Source of the DNA: Limibacter armeniacum
Lineage (GTDB): Bacteria; Bacteroidota; Bacteroidia; Cytophagales; Flammeovirgaceae
Assembly: GCF_036880985.1 (NCBI RefSeq)
Contig: NZ_JBAJNO010000001.1
Coordinates: 248,001-312,000 of the forward strand
Reading direction: 5' to 3'
Length of the DNA: 64,000 nt
The position numbers and the translations under genes were made by a program. Below are positions 16,766 through 25,075 of the stretch, piece by piece. Numbering within the stretch: the first letter of the stretch is position 1; the number at the start of each line of letters is the position of its first letter. A model generated the notes under the pieces. It worked only from the letters and a program-made list of their open reading frames with translations. It searched no databases and was not told where the DNA came from.

Positions 16766-19684
16766 ATGAAAAAATATTCAACTCAAGCATTTGGCTTGTT
16801 TTTTATCTTATACACCATCTGTTTTATTCAAAACGTCTCAGCTCAAACTACCGAACAGGTTCAAAATGCCAGAACTAGACTTAACATCAATGATTCTTGG
16901 ACTTTTTATAGGGGCAACCTTCCTGAAACAACAGTTGCTTCTACTGAATATGATGATTCCGGTTGGGAAACAGTGCATGTACCTCATACAATGAAACTAT
17001 CTTCCAATGAACTGGATAACAGTCAGGATGATGCTTCTCAACCTACTTTTCACCGATATCTAGGATGGTATAGAAAAAAGCTATCCGTTTCTTTCAAGGA
17101 GGGTCAACACGTCATGCTTGAGTTTGAAGGAGCACACCAACATACAAGACTTTGGGTAAACGGACAATATGTAGGTGCCCATAAGGTAAGTGGCTTCACT
17201 CCTTTCCATTTTGATATCACCAATTACGTTTACAAGGATGGAACAGAAAACACCATTGTACTAAGTGTGGACAACCGTCTTGATACAACTATTCCACCTG
17301 ATGGAAGTATCAGGGATTACCTGCTGATGAGTGGACTGTACAGGGATGTTTATTTGGTGGTAAAAAATCCATTGCATTTGACTTTCGATTGGGAAGACCA
17401 GTTGGCGGGTGTGTTTATCACAACGCCGACAGTGGATAAAAACAATGCAACAATCTCTATCCGTTCAACTGTCCGCAATATGCAATCAAAGGATGTGAAG
17501 TGCCAGATCGTGCAACGAATTGTTGACAAAGATGGCTATGTAGTACGAAAGGTCGCATCCAGCAAGACAGTAAAAGCCAATAGCGAGTCAACCTTTATCC
17601 AAGGAACAGGCATCACTGAGAACCTGAGGCTTTGGTCAATTGATGATCCATATCTTTACAGGGTACAGACACTGGTTTATCAGGACAACCAACTGATGGA
17701 TGCTATTGAAAACAAACTTGGCATCCGTAAGATTGAGTTTGTGGATGGTAAAGGACTTTTGATAAATGGTGAGAATGTTGAACTGGTAGGCGTAAACAAG
17801 CACCAGCAGTATCCATTTATTGGCGATGCGGTAGCCAACTCTTTTCACCGTAAGGATGCGGAGCAATTCAAGGATACGGGTTACAATGTAGTTAGACTGG
17901 CACATTATCCGCATGACAATGCCTTTATAGACACTTGCGATGAATTGGGTATCCTACTGATGGAAGAAGCACCTACATGGCTTAATTTTAAAGAAGGTGA
18001 ATGGTTTGATAATTTGGAAGAATCTACCCGAATCATGATCCGTAACCACCGCAACCACCCTTCTATCTTTTTGTGGAGTGCAGGCATTAACCATAGAGGT
18101 CCTGTAGAAAGTCTTCAATTTATCTGTAAGGAAGAAGACCCGACACGTATGACGGGCTCAAACGGGGCTCCTTGGAATTCACCTGTTCACTCTGGCGTGG
18201 CTGATATCTACACCCCTATGGACTATCAGAATATGCCGATCACAGAAGATGATTTCTCTTTCCTTTGTGAACATGGAAGCTCACCTGAAGCATACCTAAA
18301 CCAATTCGAGGTTTCAAAATCGAGAGGTTCAGCTAACCGTTTTGGTGTGGCCTTGTGGACTGCCCATGATTACTTCTCATTCAAGAAAAATTGGGGTATG
18401 AGATTAGATCGTCCTTACTCCATCTATCGTGTTCCAAACCCAGTCAACTTCTGGTACAAATCAGAAATGACGGAAATACCGATGGTCTATATCACAGATC
18501 AAAGAGCCGGTGATGACCACACCATTCATGTATTCAGCAACTGCGATGAAGTGGCTCTCTACAATAACGGGAAACTAGTGGCTCGCCAAAAGCCAGATAC
18601 AGACCCAACCCGAATCAATTGTCTTCACCCTTCCTATACTTTCATGCTGAGCGAAACGAAAGGCGATCTGGTAGCGAAAGGATTTATCAGAGGAAAAGAA
18701 GTAACAGATTACACGCTCAACAAAGCAGGGAAAGCCTATCAGATCAAGCTTGAAATTGAAGAGCAAGGTACAGATATGGAAGCCAGTGGCGCTGACATGA
18801 GAATGGTCAGAGCCTATATTCTTGATAAGAATGGTAATCATGTCACTACCGATTCAACTTTTGTAACGTTTGAAATCAAGGGTAACGCCGCCGAACTGAT
18901 TGGTGGTGCTGAAATTGGAGCCAACCCAAACAAAGCTTATTACGGTACTGCATCCATCATTGTCCGCTCTACATTGAAGGACGGAACGTATAAAATTACA
19001 GCAAAAGCAGTTGGATTGAAGTCTGATAGTGTGGAAGGAAAAGTAATCCCTTATTATTCCAATGTGAGGTTAAATACTATTTCAGCGGTAATGGACTACC
19101 CAATGGTTAAAGTTGATTTGGGTAATGAAGAGCAGTTACTTCAATTTGAATGGGAGCGCTGGAGTGGTAACAAGTCATCTACCTATTCCTTAAAGGATTT
19201 TGGAGAAGCGATGATGTCCATTGAAGCAAGCAAACCATTGGAGTGGACTTCAGGACATGGACTTTTGGGCAACCAACCATATGTTGCCATGGATGGTGTC
19301 ATCGCCGAAAAAGATGATCAATTGATTCTAACACTTGAAAATTTGCCTGCTGGAGAGTATATGCTGAAAACTTACCATCACTCCATGAAGCAATTGGCGG
19401 TCGTAAAAGGAACCACCATTTTGGAGAAGCAACTCAACACCTATCAACTATATGTAAATGATCGCAGAGGTAAAAGGTTGGCAGTTCCTGCTGTAGAACC
19501 AACAAGCAGTAATAAGCTTGGTAACCTATACCCATCAAGTGCAAATATGCAAATCTACAGTGATGGTACTTCTCCAATTAAAGTTGTGATTGAGAATTAT
19601 GAAAAAGACATACCGATTATCCTCAACGGTATTGAATTAAGAATGGTCAAAAAAGAGTTGACTTATCAAAAATCCGATTCATAA
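16766..19684 (+). CDS. GH2-family protein with altered acid/base site
   Basis: A 972-residue secreted protein with a signal peptide (1-27, ending VSAQ). The GH2 layout is complete: N-terminal sugar-binding domain, immunoglobulin-like domain, TIM barrel (about 330-620) and further beta domains. The conserved acid/base segment normally reads W-S-x-G-N-E, but here it reads WSAGINH, with Ile441-Asn442 where Asn-Glu is expected. A nucleophile candidate, Glu502 in LCEHG, is present. The other GH2 proteins in this window keep G-N-E. It may therefore be a weak or inactive hydrolase, use another acid, or serve as a binding protein. The gene otherwise looks intact, without stops or frameshifts. By context the ligand would be a beta-galactoside from agar, porphyran or carrageenan. 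Confidence 0.85.
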   Translation: MKKYSTQAFGLFFILYTICFIQNVSAQTTEQVQNARTRLNINDSWTFYRGNLPETTVASTEYDDSGWETVHVPHTMKLSSNELDNSQDDASQPTFHRYLGWYRKKLSVSFKEGQHVMLEFEGAHQHTRLWVNGQYVGAHKVSGFTPFHFDITNYVYKDGTENTIVLSVDNRLDTTIPPDGSIRDYLLMSGLYRDVYLVVKNPLHLTFDWEDQLAGVFITTPTVDKNNATISIRSTVRNMQSKDVKCQIVQRIVDKDGYVVRKVASSKTVKANSESTFIQGTGITENLRLWSIDDPYLYRVQTLVYQDNQLMDAIENKLGIRKIEFVDGKGLLINGENVELVGVNKHQQYPFIGDAVANSFHRKDAEQFKDTGYNVVRLAHYPHDNAFIDTCDELGILLMEEAPTWLNFKEGEWFDNLEESTRIMIRNHRNHPSIFLWSAGINHRGPVESLQFICKEEDPTRMTGSNGAPWNSPVHSGVADIYTPMDYQNMPITEDDFSFLCEHGSSPEAYLNQFEVSKSRGSANRFGVALWTAHDYFSFKKNWGMRLDRPYSIYRVPNPVNFWYKSEMTEIPMVYITDQRAGDDHTIHVFSNCDEVALYNNGKLVARQKPDTDPTRINCLHPSYTFMLSETKGDLVAKGFIRGKEVTDYTLNKAGKAYQIKLEIEEQGTDMEASGADMRMVRAYILDKNGNHVTTDSTFVTFEIKGNAAELIGGAEIGANPNKAYYGTASIIVRSTLKDGTYKITAKAVGLKSDSVEGKVIPYYSNVRLNTISAVMDYPMVKVDLGNEEQLLQFEWERWSGNKSSTYSLKDFGEAMMSIEASKPLEWTSGHGLLGNQPYVAMDGVIAEKDDQLILTLENLPAGEYMLKTYHHSMKQLAVVKGTTILEKQLNTYQLYVNDRRGKRLAVPAVEPTSSNKLGNLYPSSANMQIYSDGTSPIKVVIENYEKDIPIILNGIELRMVKKELTYQKSDS

Positions 19685-19697
19685 GATTACCCCTTTT

Positions 19698-19730
19698 ACT
19701 CCTATGCACTCACTTTGGGTGTATAGGAGT
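19698..19730. terminator. Hairpin between convergent GH2 and rep genes
   Basis: ACTCCTATGCAC pairs with GTGTATAGGAGT around a 9-nt loop. It marks the border between the galactan genes and the plasmid replication region. Confidence 0.55.
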
Positions 19731-19757
19731 TACTACATCGACCTTTTCCTTGAACAG

Positions 19758-20807
19758 TTAGAGTTTTAAACCATACTTTTCCTGAAGCAACTTAAGTGTG
19801 TAGCTTTTAGCATTAATAATTTTCCCATCTTTGATTCCCATCTTCAGTTCGTTAATCAGAACCCAAATACCGGAGTCTCTTGATACGCCAACTTTATTCA
19901 CTACTTTAATTGCCTGTTCTTTGGACAACCCCAATTCTGTCATCCGCTTATAAAGCCTGTAATGTTTTTCCGATTCAAAAGTAAAATCATCCGACTTAAT
20001 AGGGGATGCTTTATCAATATCTGCTAAGGTAAGTTGTCTTGGCTTATTCTCAACTGGAGGTGTTGTCTTCTTTTCTGTAGCAGTCACTTTCTCCATCGGC
20101 TGTTTTTCGCTCATTTGAAAACGAACTGCCGTTACTCTTCTAAGCTTCTTTTCAGCAATTTCCCAACTTACATCTATATCTGTTTTTTCAGTAATCTCAG
20201 TACAAGCCTTATCCAATACGTTTTGTCTGAATCTACCAAAGTGCTGATAGGTTTTGGTACCTGTAAGACCAAGAATCTCTTTTAGTTCATCTAATCGAAA
20301 CTCTCTATGAGAATAATGACCAACCCCTTGTACTAGCAATTCATAAATCTTAATAGCATGACCACTTTTCAAGTCAGAAATATTACGGTAAAGGTAGGAT
20401 GTGAAGTTTTTCTTTAAGTCCGTAATATGTGACATTATACGTTGGTTAAACTCGAATGTGAGTTCTCCTTTATTATTGTCTGCCACGATTTCTGCAAAAA
20501 CAGGTACATAATGTCCCAGAACAACTTCTCCTTCGCTGTCCTCTTCCTCAAATGCTACCATAGCTGAAGCTACAGCCTTGCAAGCTTTTCGTAGGTCTCT
20601 GTATTGACTTGATCGTAACTTCTGTTGTCCAAAGAAATCCTGAAACTCAATCTGTAAAGGTTTAGATGGGTTTTCTCCATCCAGCTCAGTAATGGCGAAT
20701 AAAATTAGCTTCTGCTCCATAGCTGAGAGTGAAACTTTTTCTTTTGCATTGATAAGGGCATTACTTTTTCTAACCCTTCTATTAGGCTTTGTGATTACGT
20801 AATTCAT
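19758..20807 (-). CDS. Plasmid replication initiator protein (Rep_3 / RepB type)
   Basis: The 349-residue protein has the two winged-helix layout of Rep_3 initiators. The N-terminal part contains ALINAKEKVSLSAMEQKLILFAI and LRKACKAVASAM, and the middle part includes HAIKIYELLVQG and FRLDELKEILGL, the family's second winged helix. A linker and a C-terminal helical tail follow. These proteins bind iterons to open the plasmid origin and often repress their own promoter. Six contiguous 22-bp repeats begin only 23 bp upstream of the start codon, which fits both roles. No signal peptide. The identification rests on domain pattern and context, and the iterons make it strong. Confidence 0.9.
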   Translation of the reverse strand: MNYVITKPNRRVRKSNALINAKEKVSLSAMEQKLILFAITELDGENPSKPLQIEFQDFFGQQKLRSSQYRDLRKACKAVASAMVAFEEEDSEGEVVLGHYVPVFAEIVADNNKGELTFEFNQRIMSHITDLKKNFTSYLYRNISDLKSGHAIKIYELLVQGVGHYSHREFRLDELKEILGLTGTKTYQHFGRFRQNVLDKACTEITEKTDIDVSWEIAEKKLRRVTAVRFQMSEKQPMEKVTATEKKTTPPVENKPRQLTLADIDKASPIKSDDFTFESEKHYRLYKRMTELGLSKEQAIKVVNKVGVSRDSGIWVLINELKMGIKDGKIINAKSYTLKLLQEKYGLKL

Positions 20808-20830
20808 ATTATAATTTTCAAAAAGGGCTT

Positions 20831-20962
20831 AGTAACCATTTTAGTACAGTGGACAACCAATAAAGTACATTAAAACGACCATTTTAGTACTTAACAACAA
20901 CCATTATGATACTGTTGAACAACCAAAAAGGTACTTAACAACAACCATTTTAGTACACGAAA
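20831..20962. repeat. Six tandem 22-bp Rep iterons (plasmid origin)
   Basis: Six head-to-tail units of exactly 22 bp start at 20831, 20853, 20875, 20897, 20919 and 20941. The core consensus is ACAACCATTTTAGTAC with variable 3' ends. They lie directly upstream of the rep start codon and are the expected binding sites of the initiator. Confidence 0.9.
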
Positions 20963-21126
20963 CAGTCATAAATAGCATATTATCAATCAATTACAGACTC
21001 TATAAAGAAATAAAGAATAATAAAGAAACAACTCTCATAAAGACAACCATAGATTTAGAAAGAGAGATTTTGAGGAAATATATCCTTATAAAATTATATT
21101 TTCTCTTCTAAAGGTTAAAAGATTAT
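20963..21126. other. AT-rich segment of the origin (candidate unwinding element)
   Basis: This segment lies between the six-iteron block and the distal iterons and is very AT-rich, with many AATAAAGAAA-like tracts. In iteron plasmids such a stretch is usually where the duplex opens. An exact DnaA box was not found by eye. Confidence 0.5.
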
Positions 21127-21237
21127 ACAACCAATAAAGTACAGTGCATATTTCTAATAAAATTCTCTATTGTCAACAACCTTTTTGGTACTTATAAATC
21201 AAAGTAAAACTGGAAACAACCAATAAAGTACAGTATC
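21127..21237. repeat. Three distal Rep iterons
   Basis: Three further copies of the iteron in the same orientation lie at 21127-21148, 21176-21197 and 21216-21237. They carry the ACAACC core followed by AATAAAGTAC or TTTTTGGTAC. They bridge the six-iteron block and the long tandem array. Confidence 0.8.
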
Positions 21238-21289
21238 AATTAATTACTATTTATCTAGCTTATTATCCCTAATAAGGGGTTACACCTTT

Positions 21290-22424
21290 CCCGATTGGGA
21301 CAATTTGACCCGAACGGAAGATACTGTATCAAAAAGGTTGTCCGGATTTTTTACGAACCAAACTTTCCTTTAGACTCCGCTCAAGCCTTTTCCCGATTGG
21401 GACAATTTGACCCGAACGTAAAGTGCTGTATCAAAAAGGTTGTCCAGTTTTTTTACGAACCAAACTTTCCTTTAGACTCCGCTCAAACCTTTTCTCGATT
21501 GGGACAATTTGACCCGAACGGAAGGTACTGTATCGAAAAGGTTGTCCAGTTTTTTTACGAACCAAACTTTCCTTTAGACTCCGCTCAAGCCTTTTCCCGA
21601 TTGGGACAATTTGACCCGAACGGAAGATACTGTATCGAAAAGGTTATCCAGATTTTTTACGAGCTAGACATTCTTTTAGACTCCGCTCAAACCTTTTCCC
21701 GATTGGGACAATTTGACCCGAACGTAAGGTACTGTATCAAAAAGGTTGTCCAGTTTTTTTACGAGCTAAACCTTTCTTTAGACTACACTCAAGATCTTTT
21801 CCCGATTGGGACAATTTGACCCGAACGGAAGGTACTGTATCAAAAAGGTTGTCCAGTTTTTTTACGAACCAAACTTTCCTTTAGACTCCGCTCAAGCCTT
21901 TTCCCGATTGGGACAATTTGACCCGAACGTAAGGTACTGTATCAAAAAGGTTGTCCAGTTTTTTTACGAGCTAAACCTTTCTTTAGACTCCGCTCAAACC
22001 TTTTCTCGATTGGGATAATTTGACCCGAACGTAAGGTACTGTATCAAAAAGGTTGTCCAGATTTTTTACGAACCAAACTTTCCTTTAGACTACACTCAAG
22101 ATCTTTTCCCGATTGGGACAATTTGACCCGAACGTAGAGGTATTGTATTAAAAAGGTTGTCCAGTTTTTTTACGAACAAACTTTCCTTTAGACTACACTC
22201 AAGATCTTTTTCCGATTGGGACAATTTGACCCGAACGTAAGGTACTGTATCAAAAAGGTTGTCCAGTTTTTTTACGAACTAAACTTTCCTTTAGGCTACA
22301 CTCAAGATCTTTTCTCGATTGGGACAATTTGACCCGAACGTAAGGTACTGTATCAAAAAGGTTGTATTGTAATTTAAATTGGAGGGAACCTTTTTCTCGA
22401 TTGGGACAATTTGACCCAATCGAG
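21290..22424. repeat. Long tandem array: eleven 102-103 bp units plus a truncated twelfth
   Basis: Units begin with C(C/T)CGATTGGGACAATTT at 21290, 21392, 21494, 21596, 21698, 21801, 21903, 22005, 22108, 22211 and 22314. A partial copy starts at 22396. Periods are 102 or 103 bp. Each full unit carries TATCAAAAAGGTTGT or a close variant (first copy 21326-21341 including the leading G), which is the reverse complement of the Rep iteron core. The 102-bp units stay open in one frame by arithmetic, but the 103-bp units break it, so a DNA role is favoured over a protein. The array lies between origin and parB, so it could be an incompatibility/copy-control locus or a centromere. Confidence 0.9.
22396..22424. 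promoter_or_regulatory. Perfect dyad closing the array, beside the parB stop
   Basis: CTCGATTGGG, a 9-nt loop and CCCAATCGAG form a perfect 10-bp inverted repeat. In the other units the right arm is degenerate (CCCGAACG). It ends six bases from the parB stop codon. It may be the parB terminator or a ParB/Rep recognition site. No clear T run follows it on the minus strand. Confidence 0.5.
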
Positions 22425-22429
22425 AGGTT

Positions 22430-23326
22430 TTATCCTTTACCTAAAAGTGCTTTAGTCTCTTCAAGGATTTGCTCTAGAGCTTTTAATGCTTGAATATCTC
22501 TTTTGTTGTACAATAAATCGGTTTGCTTACACGCTTTTTGGTACAATTGTTTTAGTTCTTCTTGCTCAGAAATAATGGTGTCATGGGCTACAGTAACATT
22601 GGATTGATCTGCTTTAGACCAATTTTCATGGACAGGCAATTTTCCATTTGTTAGTAGTTCTTTAGCAAGTTGTTGTTGAGCATCCGCTTCTTTTTGTTTG
22701 CCTAGTTGTTGAATGTCTGCTTTTCTGACTTTGCGTTCTCCAGACAGAATTTCTTTTCGGGCTGCTTGGTCAACAGATCCGATAGCTTCTAAACCTGAAG
22801 CAAATTCAGCATCTCTACGAATTGTTTTTTCAGAAACATTGTATTGTTTAGCAACCTTTTCACTTGTGCGTTCACCTTTTCCAGCTTCATCTGTAGCTTG
22901 CTTGAAAGCCTTTTGCTTTTCTCTATTGTAGTAGAGACCTCTCAAGTAACTTTTTTGTTGTTCTGTTAGGTTTCTTCTACCCAGTTGTATGTCTATCATA
23001 TAGTCCTTGACAGCTTCTATATTTTCAAAGGACTTGATACGGATATTAAAATCAGCTCCAATTTCCTGACATACACCAAATCGGTTGTGACCATCTACCA
23101 AGATATATTCAGTGCCAGCTTCATGACGATGTTCCCATAAGAGTAATGGTTCTTTACATCCTTCAGCAGCAATGCTTTCTTTGAGTAGTTCACGCTCTTC
23201 CTGTGTTGGTGTTGGAATAAAACCTTTTAGTTCCTCCAACACAGTAATGTTCTTTTTTATCTCTTCGTCTAGATTAATTTTCTTCCCTCCAAGTGACATA
23301 CCTGGCATAGCAATCTTCTTCTTCAT
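22430..23326 (-). CDS. parB: ParB-like partition protein
   Basis: The 298-residue protein has a ParB/Srx-type N-terminal domain with LLLWEHRHEAGTEYILVDGH at about 80-99, followed by NRF. A central helix-turn-helix follows (EKVAKQYNVSEKTIRRDAEF), then a coiled C-terminal part. Such proteins bind centromere sites and stimulate the ParA ATPase to move plasmid copies apart. It starts 26 bp after the parA stop on the same strand, so the pair is an operon. The tandem array immediately past its stop codon is a candidate centromere. The canonical GERR motif is replaced by DGHNR, so this is a divergent member, and the symbol is by role. Confidence 0.85.
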   Translation of the reverse strand: MKKKIAMPGMSLGGKKINLDEEIKKNITVLEELKGFIPTPTQEERELLKESIAAEGCKEPLLLWEHRHEAGTEYILVDGHNRFGVCQEIGADFNIRIKSFENIEAVKDYMIDIQLGRRNLTEQQKSYLRGLYYNREKQKAFKQATDEAGKGERTSEKVAKQYNVSEKTIRRDAEFASGLEAIGSVDQAARKEILSGERKVRKADIQQLGKQKEADAQQQLAKELLTNGKLPVHENWSKADQSNVTVAHDTIISEQEELKQLYQKACKQTDLLYNKRDIQALKALEQILEETKALLGKG

Positions 23327-23352
23327 TTCTGTTAAGTATTAATCTTGATCGT

Positions 23353-24294
23353 TTAAAATCCTGCAAATTCAGTAATAAAGTCCTGATAATCTACGGCACC
23401 TTTACTTGATGGCGCATAGTCAAAGATGGACTGTTGAGCGGATTGGGCTTCTGATACAGCGATGTTCTGGTTGATGACACTATTGAAAACAGGGACACCT
23501 CCAGATAATTCAGCTCTTACAAAATCCATGTTCTGAGTGTGGAGGCTGGTATTTTGTTTTACCACTGTAAATAGGACTCCTTTAACTCTCAGCTTGCTGT
23601 TGATTTTGACTTTTACTTCCTCGATTCTATCCAGCAATTTTCCTAGTCCTTTGATACCTGATACTTCTGGTACAAGGCAAATAACACAACTGTCAGCTGC
23701 AACAAGAGCCGAGTTTGTAATAATATTCAAGGCAGGAGGGCAGTCTATCAAAATATAGTCATACTCATTTCTAAGTGGGTCCAATAATAAATTTAGCTTA
23801 TTAAAACCACCTATTTCCTGCATCAATACGATATCTGCTTCAGCTAAAGAAAGGTCTGCTGGTACTATATCTAGGTTATCAGTAACAGGAACAATCGGAA
23901 GAGGTATTTGCTTTTCTAGCAAAGCATCACCTGCTGAAACTTCAGGATCATCGTAGCCTGCAATTTGAGATAGGTTACCTTGAGCATCCATATCGACCAT
24001 CAATACTTTTAATCCTCGCATCGCAAGACCTTTTGCAGCATTGATAACAGTGGTGGTTTTGGCAACACCTCCTTTGTGATTGGCAAATGCAATTACTTCT
24101 GCTTTTGCTCCTTCCAAGAAGCCATAACCTTTAAGGACAGGCACTAGCTTTTCCATATGTTTAAGAGAAAGTTCTCTTTCGCCTCTGGAAACTTTTCCTA
24201 AAGTCCCTTTTGGTAATCCAGCTTCTAGCTCTACACCTGAAAAGGATAATCCAGGTTTAGATTTCAAAAAATTGACAATGTCGGTCTTATTCAT
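23353..24294 (-). CDS. parA: ParA-type partition ATPase with N-terminal DNA-binding domain
   Basis: The 313-residue protein starts with a short helix-turn-helix region (LPKGTLGKVSRGERELSLKH, about 28-47) and then a ParA/Soj ATPase domain. The deviant Walker A is NHKGGVAKTT, and VLMVDMDAQGN and YILIDCPPALN are the other nucleotide-site motifs. The N-terminal DNA-binding region indicates a type Ia ParA that also represses its own operon. The paired repeats just upstream at 24302-24345 suit that. It segregates the plasmid together with the downstream ParB. No anomaly in length or motifs. Confidence 0.93.
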   Translation of the reverse strand: MNKTDIVNFLKSKPGLSFSGVELEAGLPKGTLGKVSRGERELSLKHMEKLVPVLKGYGFLEGAKAEVIAFANHKGGVAKTTTVINAAKGLAMRGLKVLMVDMDAQGNLSQIAGYDDPEVSAGDALLEKQIPLPIVPVTDNLDIVPADLSLAEADIVLMQEIGGFNKLNLLLDPLRNEYDYILIDCPPALNIITNSALVAADSCVICLVPEVSGIKGLGKLLDRIEEVKVKINSKLRVKGVLFTVVKQNTSLHTQNMDFVRAELSGGVPVFNSVINQNIAVSEAQSAQQSIFDYAPSSKGAVDYQDFITEFAGF

Positions 24295-24301
24295 CTGTTT
24301 G

Positions 24302-24345
24302 TTATTTTGGTCCTATAAAAAGGACTGTTTTTTATTTCGGTCCTA
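24302..24345. promoter_or_regulatory. Paired operator upstream of parA
   Basis: TTATTTTGGTCCTA at 24302-24315 is repeated as TTATTTCGGTCCTA at 24332-24345, exactly 30 bp apart. The first copy also forms a GTCCT/AGGAC dyad with the intervening bases. The copies lie within 50 bp of the parA start and are candidate ParA autorepression sites. Confidence 0.6.
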
Positions 24346-24641
24346 AAAATGAGACAAAATATTAGAACAGACAAATAAGAAGATATTTATTTTTTATAGC
24401 AGTTATTAAGTATTGAATAAAGTGTACTATAAGGAATGCTGAAGAGGGTTTTTGTATAAAAGGGGAGGATACCAATTTGAAAATTGGAGAGTTCATAAAA
24501 TATGAGTGAATTACTACCTATTGATTTTGATTAGGATCTGAATCATTTTGACCTACTGCTGCATCAGAATGACCGACATAATAATAGAGAAGAAATAGAA
24601 AGTATATAAGATAGAAAGGCTTATGCTTTTTTATTGAGAAT
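24346..24641. other. AT-rich spacer between parA and a small plasmid gene
   Basis: About 300 bp with no supported gene. It should contain the parA promoter. I see no repeat or RNA structure of note here. Confidence 0.4.
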
Positions 24642-24665
24642 AAAAAAGAGGAGATATCCCCTCTT
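24642..24665 (-). terminator. Terminator overlapping the stop of the small plasmid gene
   Basis: On the minus strand AAGAGG/CCTCTT pairs around a GATATC-containing loop and is followed by a run of T. The stem overlaps the stop codon of the 65-codon gene. Confidence 0.65.
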
Positions 24666-24861
24666 ATTGATTGTCTGTATCTGGTTTGATCTTGCCAGCT
24701 TTTAAGTCTTTCTCAAACTTCTCTAGTAGAAATATCAAGAAATCACTTGCATTTGATTTAGTTCGTTTTGCTAATACATATTCAAATTGCATTTCAGCAA
24801 ATTTTTTCTGAGCCTCTTTGGTAATGGAAATTGAGGTAGTTTGTTTTTTTTCTTTAGTCAT
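24664..24861 (-). CDS. Small plasmid protein, possible ribbon-helix-helix type
   Basis: A 65-residue lysine- and glutamate-rich protein beginning MTKEKKQTTSISITKEAQ. The short beta-like SISI stretch followed by two predicted helices resembles small ribbon-helix-helix DNA-binding proteins found beside plasmid partition genes, but no family was recognised with confidence. It has its own terminator overlapping the stop. AT-rich base use matches parAB. A role in copy number or partition control is inference from position only. Confidence 0.6.
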   Translation of the reverse strand: MTKEKKQTTSISITKEAQKKFAEMQFEYVLAKRTKSNASDFLIFLLEKFEKDLKAGKIKPDTDNQ

Positions 24862-24998
24862 GATTCAATTTATTTAGAATCATTCTTTATTTGCTTTGAC
24901 GTAAAGCTTTTTAGTTTAGAAAAATTGTCAAAAAGCAAAAAGCATGATACTTTTGATTATCCTTTAATATAAAGCAAAATTAAAGAATGTAATTAAAA

Positions 24999-25047
24999 AA
25001 GCCCACTTAAGGTGTTTCCATCGCCAAACAGATCACCTTAAAGGGCT
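24999..25047 (+). promoter_or_regulatory. Leader hairpin upstream of the winged-helix gene
   Basis: AAGCCC and TTAAGGTG pair with CACCTTAA and GGGCTT, with a small bulge and an 18-nt loop, ending 29 bp before the next start codon. It could be a terminator of upstream transcription, a leader control element, or the border of an inserted cassette. Confidence 0.45.
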
Positions 25048-25075
25048 TCAGTAAGAAACAAAATTAATTGAATCT

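Noticed and set aside
21295-22018. Open frames of 174 and 70 codons made of 34-residue repeats across the tandem array
   Set aside because: The frame stays open because 102 is divisible by three. The 103-bp units break it, there is no convincing start context, and each unit carries iteron-like DNA, so a DNA role is favoured.
20831-22424. CRISPR array
   Set aside because: The 22-bp units are contiguous without spacers, and the 102-bp units are repeats throughout. No cas genes are present.
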